Source: Sphingomonas sp. ERG5
GTDB lineage: Bacteria; Pseudomonadota; Alphaproteobacteria; Sphingomonadales; Sphingomonadaceae
Length of the DNA: 64,000 nt
Assembly (NCBI RefSeq): GCF_000803065.1
Contig: NZ_JSXI01000001.1
Coordinates: 1-64,000, forward strand
Reading direction: 5' to 3'
The first letter of the stretch is position 1; every line of letters begins with the position of its first letter. Both the position numbers and the translations under genes were made by a program. The notes under the pieces are model-generated. The model was not told where the DNA came from and did no database searches. It worked only from the letters and a program-made list of their open reading frames with translations. Of the stretch, positions 53,536-61,689 are shown one piece after another.

Positions 53536-53685
53536 TCAGCCCTTCACGCGAAACCCGCAGATGATGCCGAAGACGAACGCACTGAACAAAGCGAGTTGCA
53601 CCCGGCCCGCCGGGTCGCTCCAGCCGAAATATTGTCCGCCGAACGCAAACAGCGCGACGAACATGATCATTGCGAGGGTCGCCAT
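53536..53685 (-). CDS. small two-helix membrane protein
   Basis: A 49-residue ORF on the minus strand between purC and purS. It begins MATLAMIMFVALFAFGGQYF and ends with LFSAFVFGIICGFRVKG, with two hydrophobic helices. The frame continues upstream to 53748, but that part is soluble and looks non-coding. There is no known family that I recognise; it may be a real small inner-membrane protein. Confidence 0.5.
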   Translation of the reverse strand: MATLAMIMFVALFAFGGQYFGWSDPAGRVQLALFSAFVFGIICGFRVKG

Positions 53686-53833
53686 GTCCCAGTCCCCCAG
53701 ATGGCCCCTCGCCCCAGCGCGACTCGCCGGTCCCAGCATCGCGCTCAATTCGTAAACGAGCGATGAAGCTTGCGGCGTGCGGGCCGCGTCGCCATAGGGT
53801 CCGCAGCCCCGCCCAGAGCATCAGGACGCGCTT

Positions 53834-54064
53834 ATGAAACTCCGCATCTTTGTCACCCTGAAGTCGGGGGTTCTCGACCCGCAGGGTAAGGCCGTCCACA
53901 AGGCGCTCGACGGCCTGGGCTTTGGCGGCGTCAATGACGTACGCATCGGCAAGCTGATCGAACTCGACGTCGCCGACTCGACTGACGACGCCGCGATCGA
54001 CGAGATGTGCCGCAAGCTGCTCGCCAACACGGTGATCGAGAATTACCGGGTGGAACGGGCATGA
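53834..54064 (+). CDS. purS: phosphoribosylformylglycinamidine synthase, PurS subunit
   Basis: A 76-residue subunit that helps join PurQ and PurL. Features: [20 protein letters not shown] and [19 protein letters not shown], then [19 protein letters not shown]. Together with the neighbouring purQ it makes the three-part FGAM synthase of non-enteric bacteria; purL is not in this window. Its stop overlaps the purQ start (ATGA). Confidence 0.96.
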   Translation: MKLRIFVTLKSGVLDPQGKAVHKALDGLGFGGVNDVRIGKLIELDVADSTDDAAIDEMCRKLLANTVIENYRVERA

Positions 54065-54729
54065 AGTCCGCGGTCATCGTCTTTCCCGGATCGAACTGCG
54101 ACCGCGATCTGGCGGTGGCGATTCGCGATGTCAGCGGCACCGCCCCGGCGATGGTGTGGCATGGCGATACCGATCTGCCCGACGGCCTGGGCCTGATCGC
54201 CCTGCCCGGCGGCTTTTCCTATGGCGACTATCTCCGCTCCGGCGCGATGGCGGCGCGTTCGCCGATCCTGCGCGCCGTGATCGCGGCGGCCGAGCGCGGC
54301 GTGCCGGTGCTTGGCGTGTGCAATGGTTTCCAGGTGCTGACCGAAGCAGGCCTGCTGCCCGGCGCGCTGATGCGCAATGCCGGCATCGACTTTGTCTGCC
54401 GCGATGTGCCGCTGACGGTCGAGAACGCGCAATCGATCTTCACCAGCCGCTATGCGCAGGGCGAGAAGATCACCGTGCCGGTCGCGCATCATGACGGCAA
54501 TTACTTCGCCGATGACGCAACGCTCGACCGGATCGAAGGCGAAGGCCGGGTGGCGTTCCGCTATGACGGCCGGGTCAATGGCTCCGCGCGCAATATCGCC
54601 GGCGTGATCAACGCCAGCGGCAATGTGCTCGGCATGATGCCCCATCCCGAACGTCGGATCGAGGCGGCCCATGGCGGCACCGACGGCCGCCGCTTGTTCG
54701 AGGGATTGCTGGAGATGGTCGGAGCCTGA
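54061..54729 (+). CDS. purQ: phosphoribosylformylglycinamidine synthase, glutaminase subunit
   Basis: A 222-residue class I glutamine amidotransferase that supplies ammonia for FGAM formation. The catalytic Cys is in [16 protein letters not shown] (about residue 86), and His/Glu near [35 protein letters not shown] is the N-terminal signature. The start overlaps purS. A tRNA cluster follows about 150 bases downstream. Confidence 0.96.
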   Translation: MKSAVIVFPGSNCDRDLAVAIRDVSGTAPAMVWHGDTDLPDGLGLIALPGGFSYGDYLRSGAMAARSPILRAVIAAAERGVPVLGVCNGFQVLTEAGLLPGALMRNAGIDFVCRDVPLTVENAQSIFTSRYAQGEKITVPVAHHDGNYFADDATLDRIEGEGRVAFRYDGRVNGSARNIAGVINASGNVLGMMPHPERRIEAAHGGTDGRRLFEGLLEMVGA

Positions 54730-54878
54730 CCGCCCGACCCTGACGTTTTTATCCAGATAGGCTCTTGCGCTGCCGTGTATTCGGTGGCATTGAGCCGCCA
54801 TGCTCTCGACTATCCTCTCCATGCGACCGCGCCCGGCACCCTGTCGACATTGACGGACGTATGACTGCGCCCGTTATT

Positions 54879-54954
54879 CAGGGTGTAGTTCAATTGGTAG
54901 AGCGCCCGCTTTGGAAGCGGGATGTTGCAGGCTCGAGCCCTGCTACCCTAACCA
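54879..54954 (+). tRNA. tRNA-Pro(TGG)-type gene with unusual features
   Basis: A 76-base cloverleaf with encoded CCA. Acceptor 54879-54885 pairs with 54944-54950, D arm GTTC/GAGC, anticodon arm CCCGC-TTTGGAA-GCGGG (anticodon TGG), variable ATGTT, T arm GCAGG-CTCGAGC-CCTGC, discriminator A. Two oddities: 1-72 is C-A (mismatch), and position 54 is C instead of T. Standard bacterial tRNA-Pro has C1-G72, so this could be a divergent extra tRNA, not the main one. Confidence 0.75.
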
Positions 54955-54985
54955 TCAAATCCCGGTAATTCTGCTGCCTTCAGGT

Positions 54986-55058
54986 GTGGCCGAACGCAAT
55001 GCAGTGCGCGGTCGGTTTGTGATTCCGATGCTAGCGGGTGCAAGTCCCGCCGGTCACC
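54986..55058 (+). tRNA. tRNA-His(GTG)-shaped sequence, degenerate
   Basis: Exactly 73 bases folding as a cloverleaf: acceptor GTGGCCG with CGGTCAC (seven pairs, one G-T), anticodon loop TTGTGAT (anticodon GTG) on a stem with one mismatch, variable loop of five, T arm GCGGG-TGCAAGT-CCCGC. But the D arm has only three pairs and lacks G18-G19, T55 is G, and G-1 for tRNA-His is missing (T). It may be a pseudo-tRNA or a tRNA-like element. Confidence 0.4.
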
Positions 55059-55089
55059 CCTAAGGGCAGCGGCACTCTCGCGAAAGCGT

Positions 55090-55161
55090 ATCCGAGTGGC
55101 GAAGTGGGAACGCAGCGGATTGCAAATCCGCCAAGAGTCGGTTCGATTCCGGCCTCGGATT
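55090..55161 (+). tRNA. tRNA-Cys(GCA)
   Basis: Acceptor ATCCGAG with CTCGGAT, D arm with a three-pair stem, anticodon arm GCGGA-TTGCAAA-TCCGC (anticodon GCA), variable CAAGA, T arm GTCGG-TTCGATT-CCGGC, discriminator T as in all tRNA-Cys. The following three bases are CCT, so the CCA end is not encoded and must be made by the CCA-adding enzyme. Confidence 0.85.
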
Positions 55162-55177
55162 CCTGTACTCAACGAAC

Positions 55178-55507
55178 CTATCTGGTTTTACCGGAGTTGC
55201 GAAACAGGTTGGTGCGGCGCGCCAGGAACAGGATCACGCTGGGCCAGAAGATCGTGTTCCACAGATCATGGACATTGGCGGCGAAATTCTGCGCCGTACC
55301 GTCGACATAGCGATCACGAATGTCCCAGATCTCGCCGATCACGGCCCCCGCCGCGACAACCAGCCATGGCTTCCAGCTGCTCAGACGCCAGCCGAACAGC
55401 AAAGCCGACCCGAACAACAGGCCAAGCGCGACATAGATGTGCAGCGCGTCCTTGGCGAGATTCAGGTTGTTGACCAGCCACAGCTTGGTCGCCTGAAGCG
55501 GGCTCAA
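55178..55507 (-). CDS. small multi-helix membrane protein
   Basis: A 109-residue inner-membrane protein with about two to three helices: ALHIYVALGLLFGSALLFGW, PWLVVAAGAVIGEIWDI and TIFWPSVILFLARR. It starts with TTG at 55507, overlapping the stop of the upstream transporter by four bases (TTGA). I recognise no family. Coupling to the queuosine-precursor transporter gene suggests a helper role, but nothing more can be said. Confidence 0.75.
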   Translation of the reverse strand: MSPLQATKLWLVNNLNLAKDALHIYVALGLLFGSALLFGWRLSSWKPWLVVAAGAVIGEIWDIRDRYVDGTAQNFAANVHDLWNTIFWPSVILFLARRTNLFRNSGKTR

Positions 55508-56253
55508 ACGCGTGCCTTGAACGGCGTGAAGTCCGTCCCTTCGTCAAACACGTCGATGCCTTCGCGACGCTTGAGGAAGCCGACCACGATGTAGGTGACC
55601 GGCGTCAGGATCACTTCCCAGCTGACTTTCAGCACCCATTGCGTGACCAGCACGGTCAGGACGAGATTGGTCGTCCATCCTTCCGCACCCCAAAAGGCAA
55701 GCGGATAGAAGATCAGACTGTCGACCCCCTGCCCCGCCACCGTCGACCCGATCGTGCGAGTCCATAAATGCCTGCCCTTGGTCCAGAGCTTCATCTTCGC
55801 CAGCACATAGGAATTGACGAACTCGCCGACCCAGAAAGCGCAAAGCGATGCGAAGACGATCCGCGGCACCTGGCCGAAAATGGTCTCGTACGCCGCCTGG
55901 TTGCCCCAGCTTGGTGCCGGCGGCAGTTCGACGACGACCCAGGACATGAACGCCATGAACAGCACCGCCACCGACCCTGTCCAGATCACCCGCCGCGCCC
56001 GCGCATAACCATAAACCTCGGTCAGCACGTCGCCGATCACATAGGAGATCGGGAAGAACAGGATGCCCGCACCGAACGGCCAGTCGCCAATCCACGGCAG
56101 ATTGACCGTCGCGACCTTCCCCGCGCCGAGCACATTCGACAGCAGGATGATCGCGACGAACGCCGCCATCACGAAATCGAAATAGCGCAATTGCCCCCCG
56201 GCAATCTCGCCCGCCGAAACGGGCTTTGGCCCGCCAATATGCCCATCACTCAT
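55504..56253 (-). CDS. queuosine precursor transporter (YhhQ/VUT family)
   Basis: A 249-residue inner-membrane protein of the COG1738 vitamin-uptake type, six to seven helices. Signatures: FFPISYVIGDVLTEVYGYAR and IFASLCAFWVGEFVNSYVLA-like RIVFASLCAFWVGEF, then GSTVAGQGVDSLIFYPLAFW. YhhQ of E. coli imports preQ0/preQ1, the precursor for queuosine in tRNAs with GUN anticodons. The start is ATG 56253. It overlaps the next membrane gene. It lies between tRNA genes on the opposite strand. Confidence 0.9.
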   Translation of the reverse strand: MSDGHIGGPKPVSAGEIAGGQLRYFDFVMAAFVAIILLSNVLGAGKVATVNLPWIGDWPFGAGILFFPISYVIGDVLTEVYGYARARRVIWTGSVAVLFMAFMSWVVVELPPAPSWGNQAAYETIFGQVPRIVFASLCAFWVGEFVNSYVLAKMKLWTKGRHLWTRTIGSTVAGQGVDSLIFYPLAFWGAEGWTTNLVLTVLVTQWVLKVSWEVILTPVTYIVVGFLKRREGIDVFDEGTDFTPFKARV

Positions 56254-56312
56254 GAACTGATTTATGAAGCCGGTTTCGCTCCCGCGCAATCCGCGCTAAC
56301 CGCATCCCGCAC

Positions 56313-56389
56313 GCGCCCGTAGCTCAGTTGGATAGAGCACGAGACTTCTAATCTTGAGGCCGCAGGTTCGACTCCTGCCGGGCGCGCCA
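56313..56389 (+). tRNA. tRNA-Arg(TCT)
   Basis: A standard 77-base tRNA with encoded CCA. Acceptor GCGCCCG with CGGGCGC, D arm GCTC/GAGC, anticodon loop ACTTCTAAT (anticodon TCT), T arm GCAGG-TTCGACT-CCTGC, discriminator G. No attachment-site duplication of its 3' end is seen downstream. Confidence 0.96.
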
Positions 56390-56682
56390 ATATTTTCAAT
56401 GAATTATCAGCCCCCTCAAACGTAGTGCGACCGGCATAACGAGCCACGCAATCGGTTCGCCCATTCGATCGGGCCATCGAACCTGATTGGGGTCTGATTA
56501 ATTCCCTATATTACTCAGCTATTTACTAGATTATTTGGCGTGAGACTAAGCAGTCGAAATTGGGTGGAGCCTGCCCCCAAGCGCCCGCAATCGAGATACT
56601 TTTGAAGAAATGGACAGCGGATGTTAGACATTTCGCATGATACGGCCTGCCTTGCTGAACAGGTTGCGCCAGTAAGCCGCCG
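56390..56682. other. intergenic region after tRNA-Arg, no gene seen
   Basis: Rather AT-rich in its first 150 bases. Open frames are short and without ribosome-binding sites. No repeat of the tRNA end, no integrase fragment. Confidence 0.5.
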
Positions 56683-57099
56683 CTAGGCGCGGGCCACGTT
56701 CGTCGTCGGGACGACACGGGCGGAGGCGGTAGCACGCGCTACGCAGCCCCCCTCAGCGTCGAACAACTCGCCTTCCAAAAACGCGATCGTTTTGCCCATC
56801 TGGACGATCCGGCCAACTCCAGTGAACAAACCAGGCCGAGCGGGGGCGAGGTAACTGACATTGAGGTCGATCGTCGCGCAGTAATGAGCGCCTCCTGATT
56901 TCACGAGAACCGTTGGTCCGAGCGTGTCATCGAGCATCGCGGCAAGGAAGCCACCCTGTATGTTCCCGCCCGGATTGCAGAACGCCGGCTTTCCCTCCAT
57001 CGCAACGCGCACGGTGCCCGTTTCGGGATCAGCTTCAATAAGTTGCCAACCAAGCGTTTCAGCACATGGTGGCCGTGCGAAGGTGTCGAAGACGCTCAT
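56683..57099 (-). CDS. PaaI-type hotdog thioesterase
   Basis: A 138-residue hotdog-fold acyl-CoA thioesterase. The family pattern is visible: FCNPGGNIQGGFLAAMLDDT with the catalytic Asp/Gly helix, then DLNVSYLAPARPGLF and GRIVQMGKTIAFLEGELFD. It hydrolyses acyl- or phenylacetyl-CoA-like thioesters. Start ATG 57099 with GAGAGAGG upstream (GGGAGAGAGG on the minus strand). It stands alone. Confidence 0.9.
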   Translation of the reverse strand: MSVFDTFARPPCAETLGWQLIEADPETGTVRVAMEGKPAFCNPGGNIQGGFLAAMLDDTLGPTVLVKSGGAHYCATIDLNVSYLAPARPGLFTGVGRIVQMGKTIAFLEGELFDAEGGCVARATASARVVPTTNVARA

Positions 57100-57613
57100 T
57101 CCTCTCTCCCGTCACGCCAAGCTTATGGCAGCTATCTGCCGTTTCTATGCTGAAAGCCGACCGTCGCAAGACCATCAGGCCCAGCCATACCCGGATATCC
57201 AGAATTACTCTCCAACATGGAAACCGGACCGGCAGGTTTCGGGAAGCAACGTCGAACGCTGGAACGACCGTTGAAGAACGGAGGCAAGCTCCCGGACTTT
57301 GTCGACGAGCGGTGGAACTTGACCCCAATGATCAGACAGTCATCGCCCTCATAGTAGTGGGTGCCATCCGCTCGGGCGTTGATGACCTCGCCTCCAATCC
57401 TCGTTCCGGCAGTCGGCAAGCGTTGGCGCGAAACTCCTAAGATGCAGGATCGTGGGACGACTGCGCCTCGACACAAATCGGCACGCATATGACCACAGCA
57501 GCGACGATCCACCTCATACAAACAATCGCCCATCGTCGCGGACTTGGGGTAGTCCGATCAGGCGCAGCGCGTCCGGCCCGTCAGCGGTTCGCCCGTTGGC
57601 CACATATCGGTGA
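57100..57613. other. 514-base region with no supported gene
   Basis: Several frames of 70-130 codons are open, but they lack ribosome-binding sites and family features, and they overlap each other on both strands. The codon use looks unlike the neighbours. It may be a decayed gene; I cannot identify it. Confidence 0.45.
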
Positions 57614-57641
57614 ACCGGCCTGATCATTTGATCAGGCCGGT
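57614..57641 (-). terminator. perfect hairpin after the 1266-residue gene
   Basis: 13-bp perfect stem (57614-57626 with 57629-57641) with a two-base TT centre, 12 bases after the stop codon of the large gene. No T run, so it may be a weak or Rho-aided terminator or an mRNA end protector. Confidence 0.6.
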
Positions 57642-57653
57642 CCGTCCGTTACG

Positions 57654-60600
57654 CTATGAGATTGCCGGATTATGAGCCGCTTGCAGATATTTGAACCAGG
57701 TCGTGCCCGCCCCATTTGCGCCCAAAGCCTGTTGTTCGGTCTTCTTCTGGCTGCGCCGGGTCGTTGCCGTCGTCTCTGCGGTTGTGAGGTCGCTGCCGCT
57801 TTGCCCCAGATGTAGTCTCAGGATCGAGGGTGCCGCGATGAGCTGGTCCATTGCTTGTCCGTCCCTGAGGTCGGTTGAGCCGCCATACTGGAACACGTCC
57901 CAGGTGGGCGAATTACCGTTCTGCGTCGCGACTGCCGCATAGGTTTGCGGCAGGGAAGCGGCAGCACCGCCAGCGCTGGACATGGCGCTGCCAGGCCACA
58001 AGGTAAACAGGTAGTCGGACCCGGTGCCAGGGTTGGCGAGCGGCGCATTGTTGATTCGACCCACCACCCTTTTCCTGTGCTGCGCAATGATCCAATCCAG
58101 CACCGCACCCGCCTTGGTCGAAGCCGCCCGCAGCGCCGCATTGAAACCAAGACGTTCGCCAATTCCGAGCGCGGTCAGCCAGTAGCCGATGTAGAAGTCG
58201 TGCTGGACCACCGCATCGTCCAACCATCCACACACACCAAAGCGCTGGGTTGCCGCATACACCGCCAGATTCTGATCGACGCTGCCGCCGGCCATCACGT
58301 TCGCCGGTGGATGATCGAAGCCCGGTGTCGACGTCTTGTGCTGATCACTGAATGATTCGAAATCGTTGACGACGAACTGCATGATTTCGGCTCGCGAATA
58401 GAGCCGGTCGGACGTCCGCGATGCGGTTTTCCAGATCAGGACGCTATGCAAGAACTGCCACGCCGCGCTTCTTTCGGCGAAGAGCGAGCCGACGCCGAAA
58501 CTGCTCGCCAAAATGAAGTTCTCATAGAGCCGGCCCTGATCGCTCAGCTTATGCCCCAGAAAAGCGAACTCCGGTGTCTTGCAGAGCAGCGATCCCCAAT
58601 GCGGAAACTGATGCGCATGCGGCAGGTCGATTTCATTGGCCCCGAAATAGGGCTTGCGGATCGCCGAGCCGCCATAAGGCACCTTTGCCGTCCAGGGGTT
58701 GTAGCTATCGGCCATCTCATAGGGGCGCCCGCCCTGGATATACCAGGAACGGTTGGCGGGACGAGACGCCTCTCCCTGCCCGTAATAGTGATTGCGCAGA
58801 CCGATATCGCGACCGCCGTTCGCGCCCTTGAACAGTGGCACGCAGCGCCCGCCCTCGAAGCAATGATAGGGATCGCTCACATAAGCGGTCAGATAATCGA
58901 GTGCGATCGTGGACCATGGCTTGCTGTCGTGAGGCCGGTTCGCCGCGACATTATACATATATTGGCCCACCGGTTCGGCCAAAGCCGCGCGATCGTCCCG
59001 AACCCCGCCCGGCCCGGTAAGGGGCGAACGGCCCGACTGATTGAAGGGCGTATATTTGAGCCAGGTGGACGCCACTGCCGCCAGCGAACCGAACGAGTAG
59101 AGCGAGCCCTTCCACGGGTCGGACGTCAGGCCCACCTGAGTCGTCAGCGTCGCATAGTTGGACGGCTCGTATGGCATCACCCTGGTATTGCCAAAGCCGT
59201 TGCTGTTGTCCGCGCCCCAAAGTCTCACATCGAAGCCGTTATTGGAATAATGAGTGTGCGACGCATAGCCGATGGTCACGTCGTATCGCGGCAGGTTGGC
59301 ATTGATGAATGCCTGGTCATAGGCGGCTGGCGCCCCGGACCGCCAGATGACGCCGGCGCGCACCGTTCCGCGCGGATACCATTTGTTCGTGGCATTGGTG
59401 ACGGCAACGCCGTTGCCGTCATAGGTGCCGGTGAAGATTCCCGGGACATCGTTGCCATTCAGCGGACCGCCATCGGGTCGCTGGATGGTTGCCAGTACCG
59501 TGCCGTTCTTGTCCTCGATTCGCCACTTGTGCGGCACCATATAGCTTTCCTTGCCGCTCGGGTCGCCGAACGGGTTGTCGGGCATGGTCGCGGCAGTCCA
59601 GTCATAGCCGAACTGGAACTGCACATAGGTGCCGATACGTGTCGCCTCGCAATAATAGGCGATGTTGGAGATGACCGGCACCGGCCCTTGGGGCAAGCAT
59701 TCCATCCAGCGCGGCTGATTGGCACGCAGCGTCGCATCCTCGAACTGACAGTTTTGCCGCACCGGCCTGGTCATGACGAGGACATTGGCGTCGCTGACTG
59801 CGGAACCGGTCGACCAATTCTCCAGAATCGCGCGATATGCCGTACCGACAGGCACATCGAGCGGGCCGACAATGACGTTTACGGTCGATGCCGTCCCTCC
59901 GCCGGCCGGCGTATAGGACACTGTTCTGCTCGGCTGCGGTGTCGAAACGGAAAGCGCATCGACATAGAGCCGTTCGATATCAGCGCCGCTAATCGATCCC
60001 GACGACACCGGCGTGAACGTCTCTGTGTCGGCCAGCACCTCCAGTTTCACGGAGATTTCCTTGACCTTCAGATTGACCGAGTTGCCGGTGTTGCCGAACG
60101 ACGCGTTGGATTCGAGCAGCATGTCAGGCGTGATCTTCGGCTTGAACGCGACAGGCTGTGCCGGTCCGAACGCCGCGCCGTTGCGCAGGAAGATGATCGT
60201 TCCCCCGGCACCGGCGAGATTGTCGTCGTAACGAACGCCGATGTCCTCCTGTGCGGTGTTGGAAAGACCGGTCGCGCTGTAGAGGACCACAGTCTGGCCA
60301 TCCCGTTCCAGATAGACCGCAACCTGACCCGTTGACCAATAGCCATAGAGCGAGAATTGCGCTTCGCCATAATCATAGAGCGACACCAGCGGCGCTTCGG
60401 CCAGCGGCAGGATGCCTTTGAAGCCGAGGGTCATCGACCGCGGGGTGCGAGTCTTGGCTGGATCCGAGTTGGTCGGCAGGGAGATGCCGATTGCGCCGGC
60501 CGACAGATAAGTGCCGGTCGGCAGGTTGAGGCGGCTGCCGGTATAGGTCGCACCCGACCCGACGATACCGAGCGCGTTTGCGATGATACCCCCGTTGGTC

Positions 60601-61454
60601 TGGGTGGGCGGATAAGACGCGGCCAGCGCATTGATGGTATAGGCTGAGGTCTTCGTCACCGCCGTCGGCGTCACTGTCCGTTTCACCAGCGTCAGGCCTG
60701 ACGGGACGGTCAGGTTATAGCTGCCGCTTGCCCCGCCCAGATCGACGCCAAGGGCGAAACGCGTGGCCGGATCACCATAGACTGTCATGTCGCCCGGGCC
60801 CGGAGGAGTGACGGGGTCGCTGGTTTCGGTCACGCTGATGGCGATCTGCCTGACTTTCTGGAGGGCGGAGTTACTTGTGTTGCCAACCGAGGCATTGCAC
60901 TGAAACTCGCACTGCGGCGTCACGCGAAGCTTGAAGGCGATCGCCTGGGGTGGGCCAAATGCCGCACCATTGCGCAAAAAAGTAACGGTGCCGCCGGCAC
61001 CGCTGGGGTCGTCGTCATAGCGCACCCCCACGGTTTCCTCGGCAGTCATCGACAGGCCGCCGATGCTATCAAGCGTCGCTGTCGTTCCGCTTCGCTCGAC
61101 CTGCACGCGGAGCTTGCCCGCGTCCCAATGAGCCGTCAGCTCGAAGCGCGCATCGCCATAATCGAAGAGGGAGCAGAGCGGACTCTCGGCCGCCGGCAGG
61201 ATGCCGATCCAACTCAGCGTCAACGAGGCGGGAGTTTGCGTCAAGGCAGGATTGGCATTGGTCGGCAGCGTGATCCCGAGCTGCCCGGCATCGAGATAGG
61301 TGTTGACCGGCAGGTTGAGCCGCGTCCCGCTATAGGTCGCGCCGGACCCGATGATAGCGAAGCTGTGCGTCGTCGCACCGCCGTTGGTCTGTGTCGGGGC
61401 AAACGGCCCCGTGGCATTTGTAAAACTATAGGTCGAAATTACCGGCCCGGGCAT
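57654..61454 (-). CDS. large protein of unknown function with duplicated N-terminal module
   Basis: A 1266-residue protein. Residues about 8-208 and 270-475 are two copies of one beta-rich module (shared pieces: PTQTNGG, IGSGATYSGTRLNLP versus VGSGATYTGSRLNLP, VRYDD, TFLRNGAAFGP versus IFLRNGAAFGP). The shape and length suggest a concanavalin/LamG-like carbohydrate-binding fold (inference). Next is a linker with short Pro-rich motifs, then a region 560-800 with Cys, and a helical C-terminal half (alpha/alpha-toroid-like around GYWLTALGIGERLGFNAALR). No signal peptide. ATG 61454 has GGAG seven bases upstream. The family is not recognised. Confidence 0.8.
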   Translation of the reverse strand: MPGPVISTYSFTNATGPFAPTQTNGGATTHSFAIIGSGATYSGTRLNLPVNTYLDAGQLGITLPTNANPALTQTPASLTLSWIGILPAAESPLCSLFDYGDARFELTAHWDAGKLRVQVERSGTTATLDSIGGLSMTAEETVGVRYDDDPSGAGGTVTFLRNGAAFGPPQAIAFKLRVTPQCEFQCNASVGNTSNSALQKVRQIAISVTETSDPVTPPGPGDMTVYGDPATRFALGVDLGGASGSYNLTVPSGLTLVKRTVTPTAVTKTSAYTINALAASYPPTQTNGGIIANALGIVGSGATYTGSRLNLPTGTYLSAGAIGISLPTNSDPAKTRTPRSMTLGFKGILPLAEAPLVSLYDYGEAQFSLYGYWSTGQVAVYLERDGQTVVLYSATGLSNTAQEDIGVRYDDNLAGAGGTIIFLRNGAAFGPAQPVAFKPKITPDMLLESNASFGNTGNSVNLKVKEISVKLEVLADTETFTPVSSGSISGADIERLYVDALSVSTPQPSRTVSYTPAGGGTASTVNVIVGPLDVPVGTAYRAILENWSTGSAVSDANVLVMTRPVRQNCQFEDATLRANQPRWMECLPQGPVPVISNIAYYCEATRIGTYVQFQFGYDWTAATMPDNPFGDPSGKESYMVPHKWRIEDKNGTVLATIQRPDGGPLNGNDVPGIFTGTYDGNGVAVTNATNKWYPRGTVRAGVIWRSGAPAAYDQAFINANLPRYDVTIGYASHTHYSNNGFDVRLWGADNSNGFGNTRVMPYEPSNYATLTTQVGLTSDPWKGSLYSFGSLAAVASTWLKYTPFNQSGRSPLTGPGGVRDDRAALAEPVGQYMYNVAANRPHDSKPWSTIALDYLTAYVSDPYHCFEGGRCVPLFKGANGGRDIGLRNHYYGQGEASRPANRSWYIQGGRPYEMADSYNPWTAKVPYGGSAIRKPYFGANEIDLPHAHQFPHWGSLLCKTPEFAFLGHKLSDQGRLYENFILASSFGVGSLFAERSAAWQFLHSVLIWKTASRTSDRLYSRAEIMQFVVNDFESFSDQHKTSTPGFDHPPANVMAGGSVDQNLAVYAATQRFGVCGWLDDAVVQHDFYIGYWLTALGIGERLGFNAALRAASTKAGAVLDWIIAQHRKRVVGRINNAPLANPGTGSDYLFTLWPGSAMSSAGGAAASLPQTYAAVATQNGNSPTWDVFQYGGSTDLRDGQAMDQLIAAPSILRLHLGQSGSDLTTAETTATTRRSQKKTEQQALGANGAGTTWFKYLQAAHNPAIS

Positions 61455-61689
61455 GGTGTATCTCCAAGCAAATGAGGTGCGACGCAGGCACAGCGCCTCG
61501 CCCGAGATCGTCCTCGAGTAAGCCAGCACCTGGTCGCGCAGTCATTTGATCGCTTTTGCCCGGCGGTTGAATCGACGGGGTCCGCGGCCCCGGATGCGGT
61601 ACTACTTTAGGAAGCGGGCGCTTGTGATGTCCTGCAAGTCTGGCGCTGCAGATCTCGACGTCACGGGCTGGTTGTGATGATCGGGAAGT

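Noticed and set aside
56313..56682. Integration hot spot at tRNA-Arg
   Set aside because: No integrase gene and no repeat of the tRNA 3' end downstream.
57059..57533. Overlapping frames of 89-133 codons after the thioesterase gene
   Set aside because: They lie on both strands over the same bases, without ribosome-binding sites or motifs.
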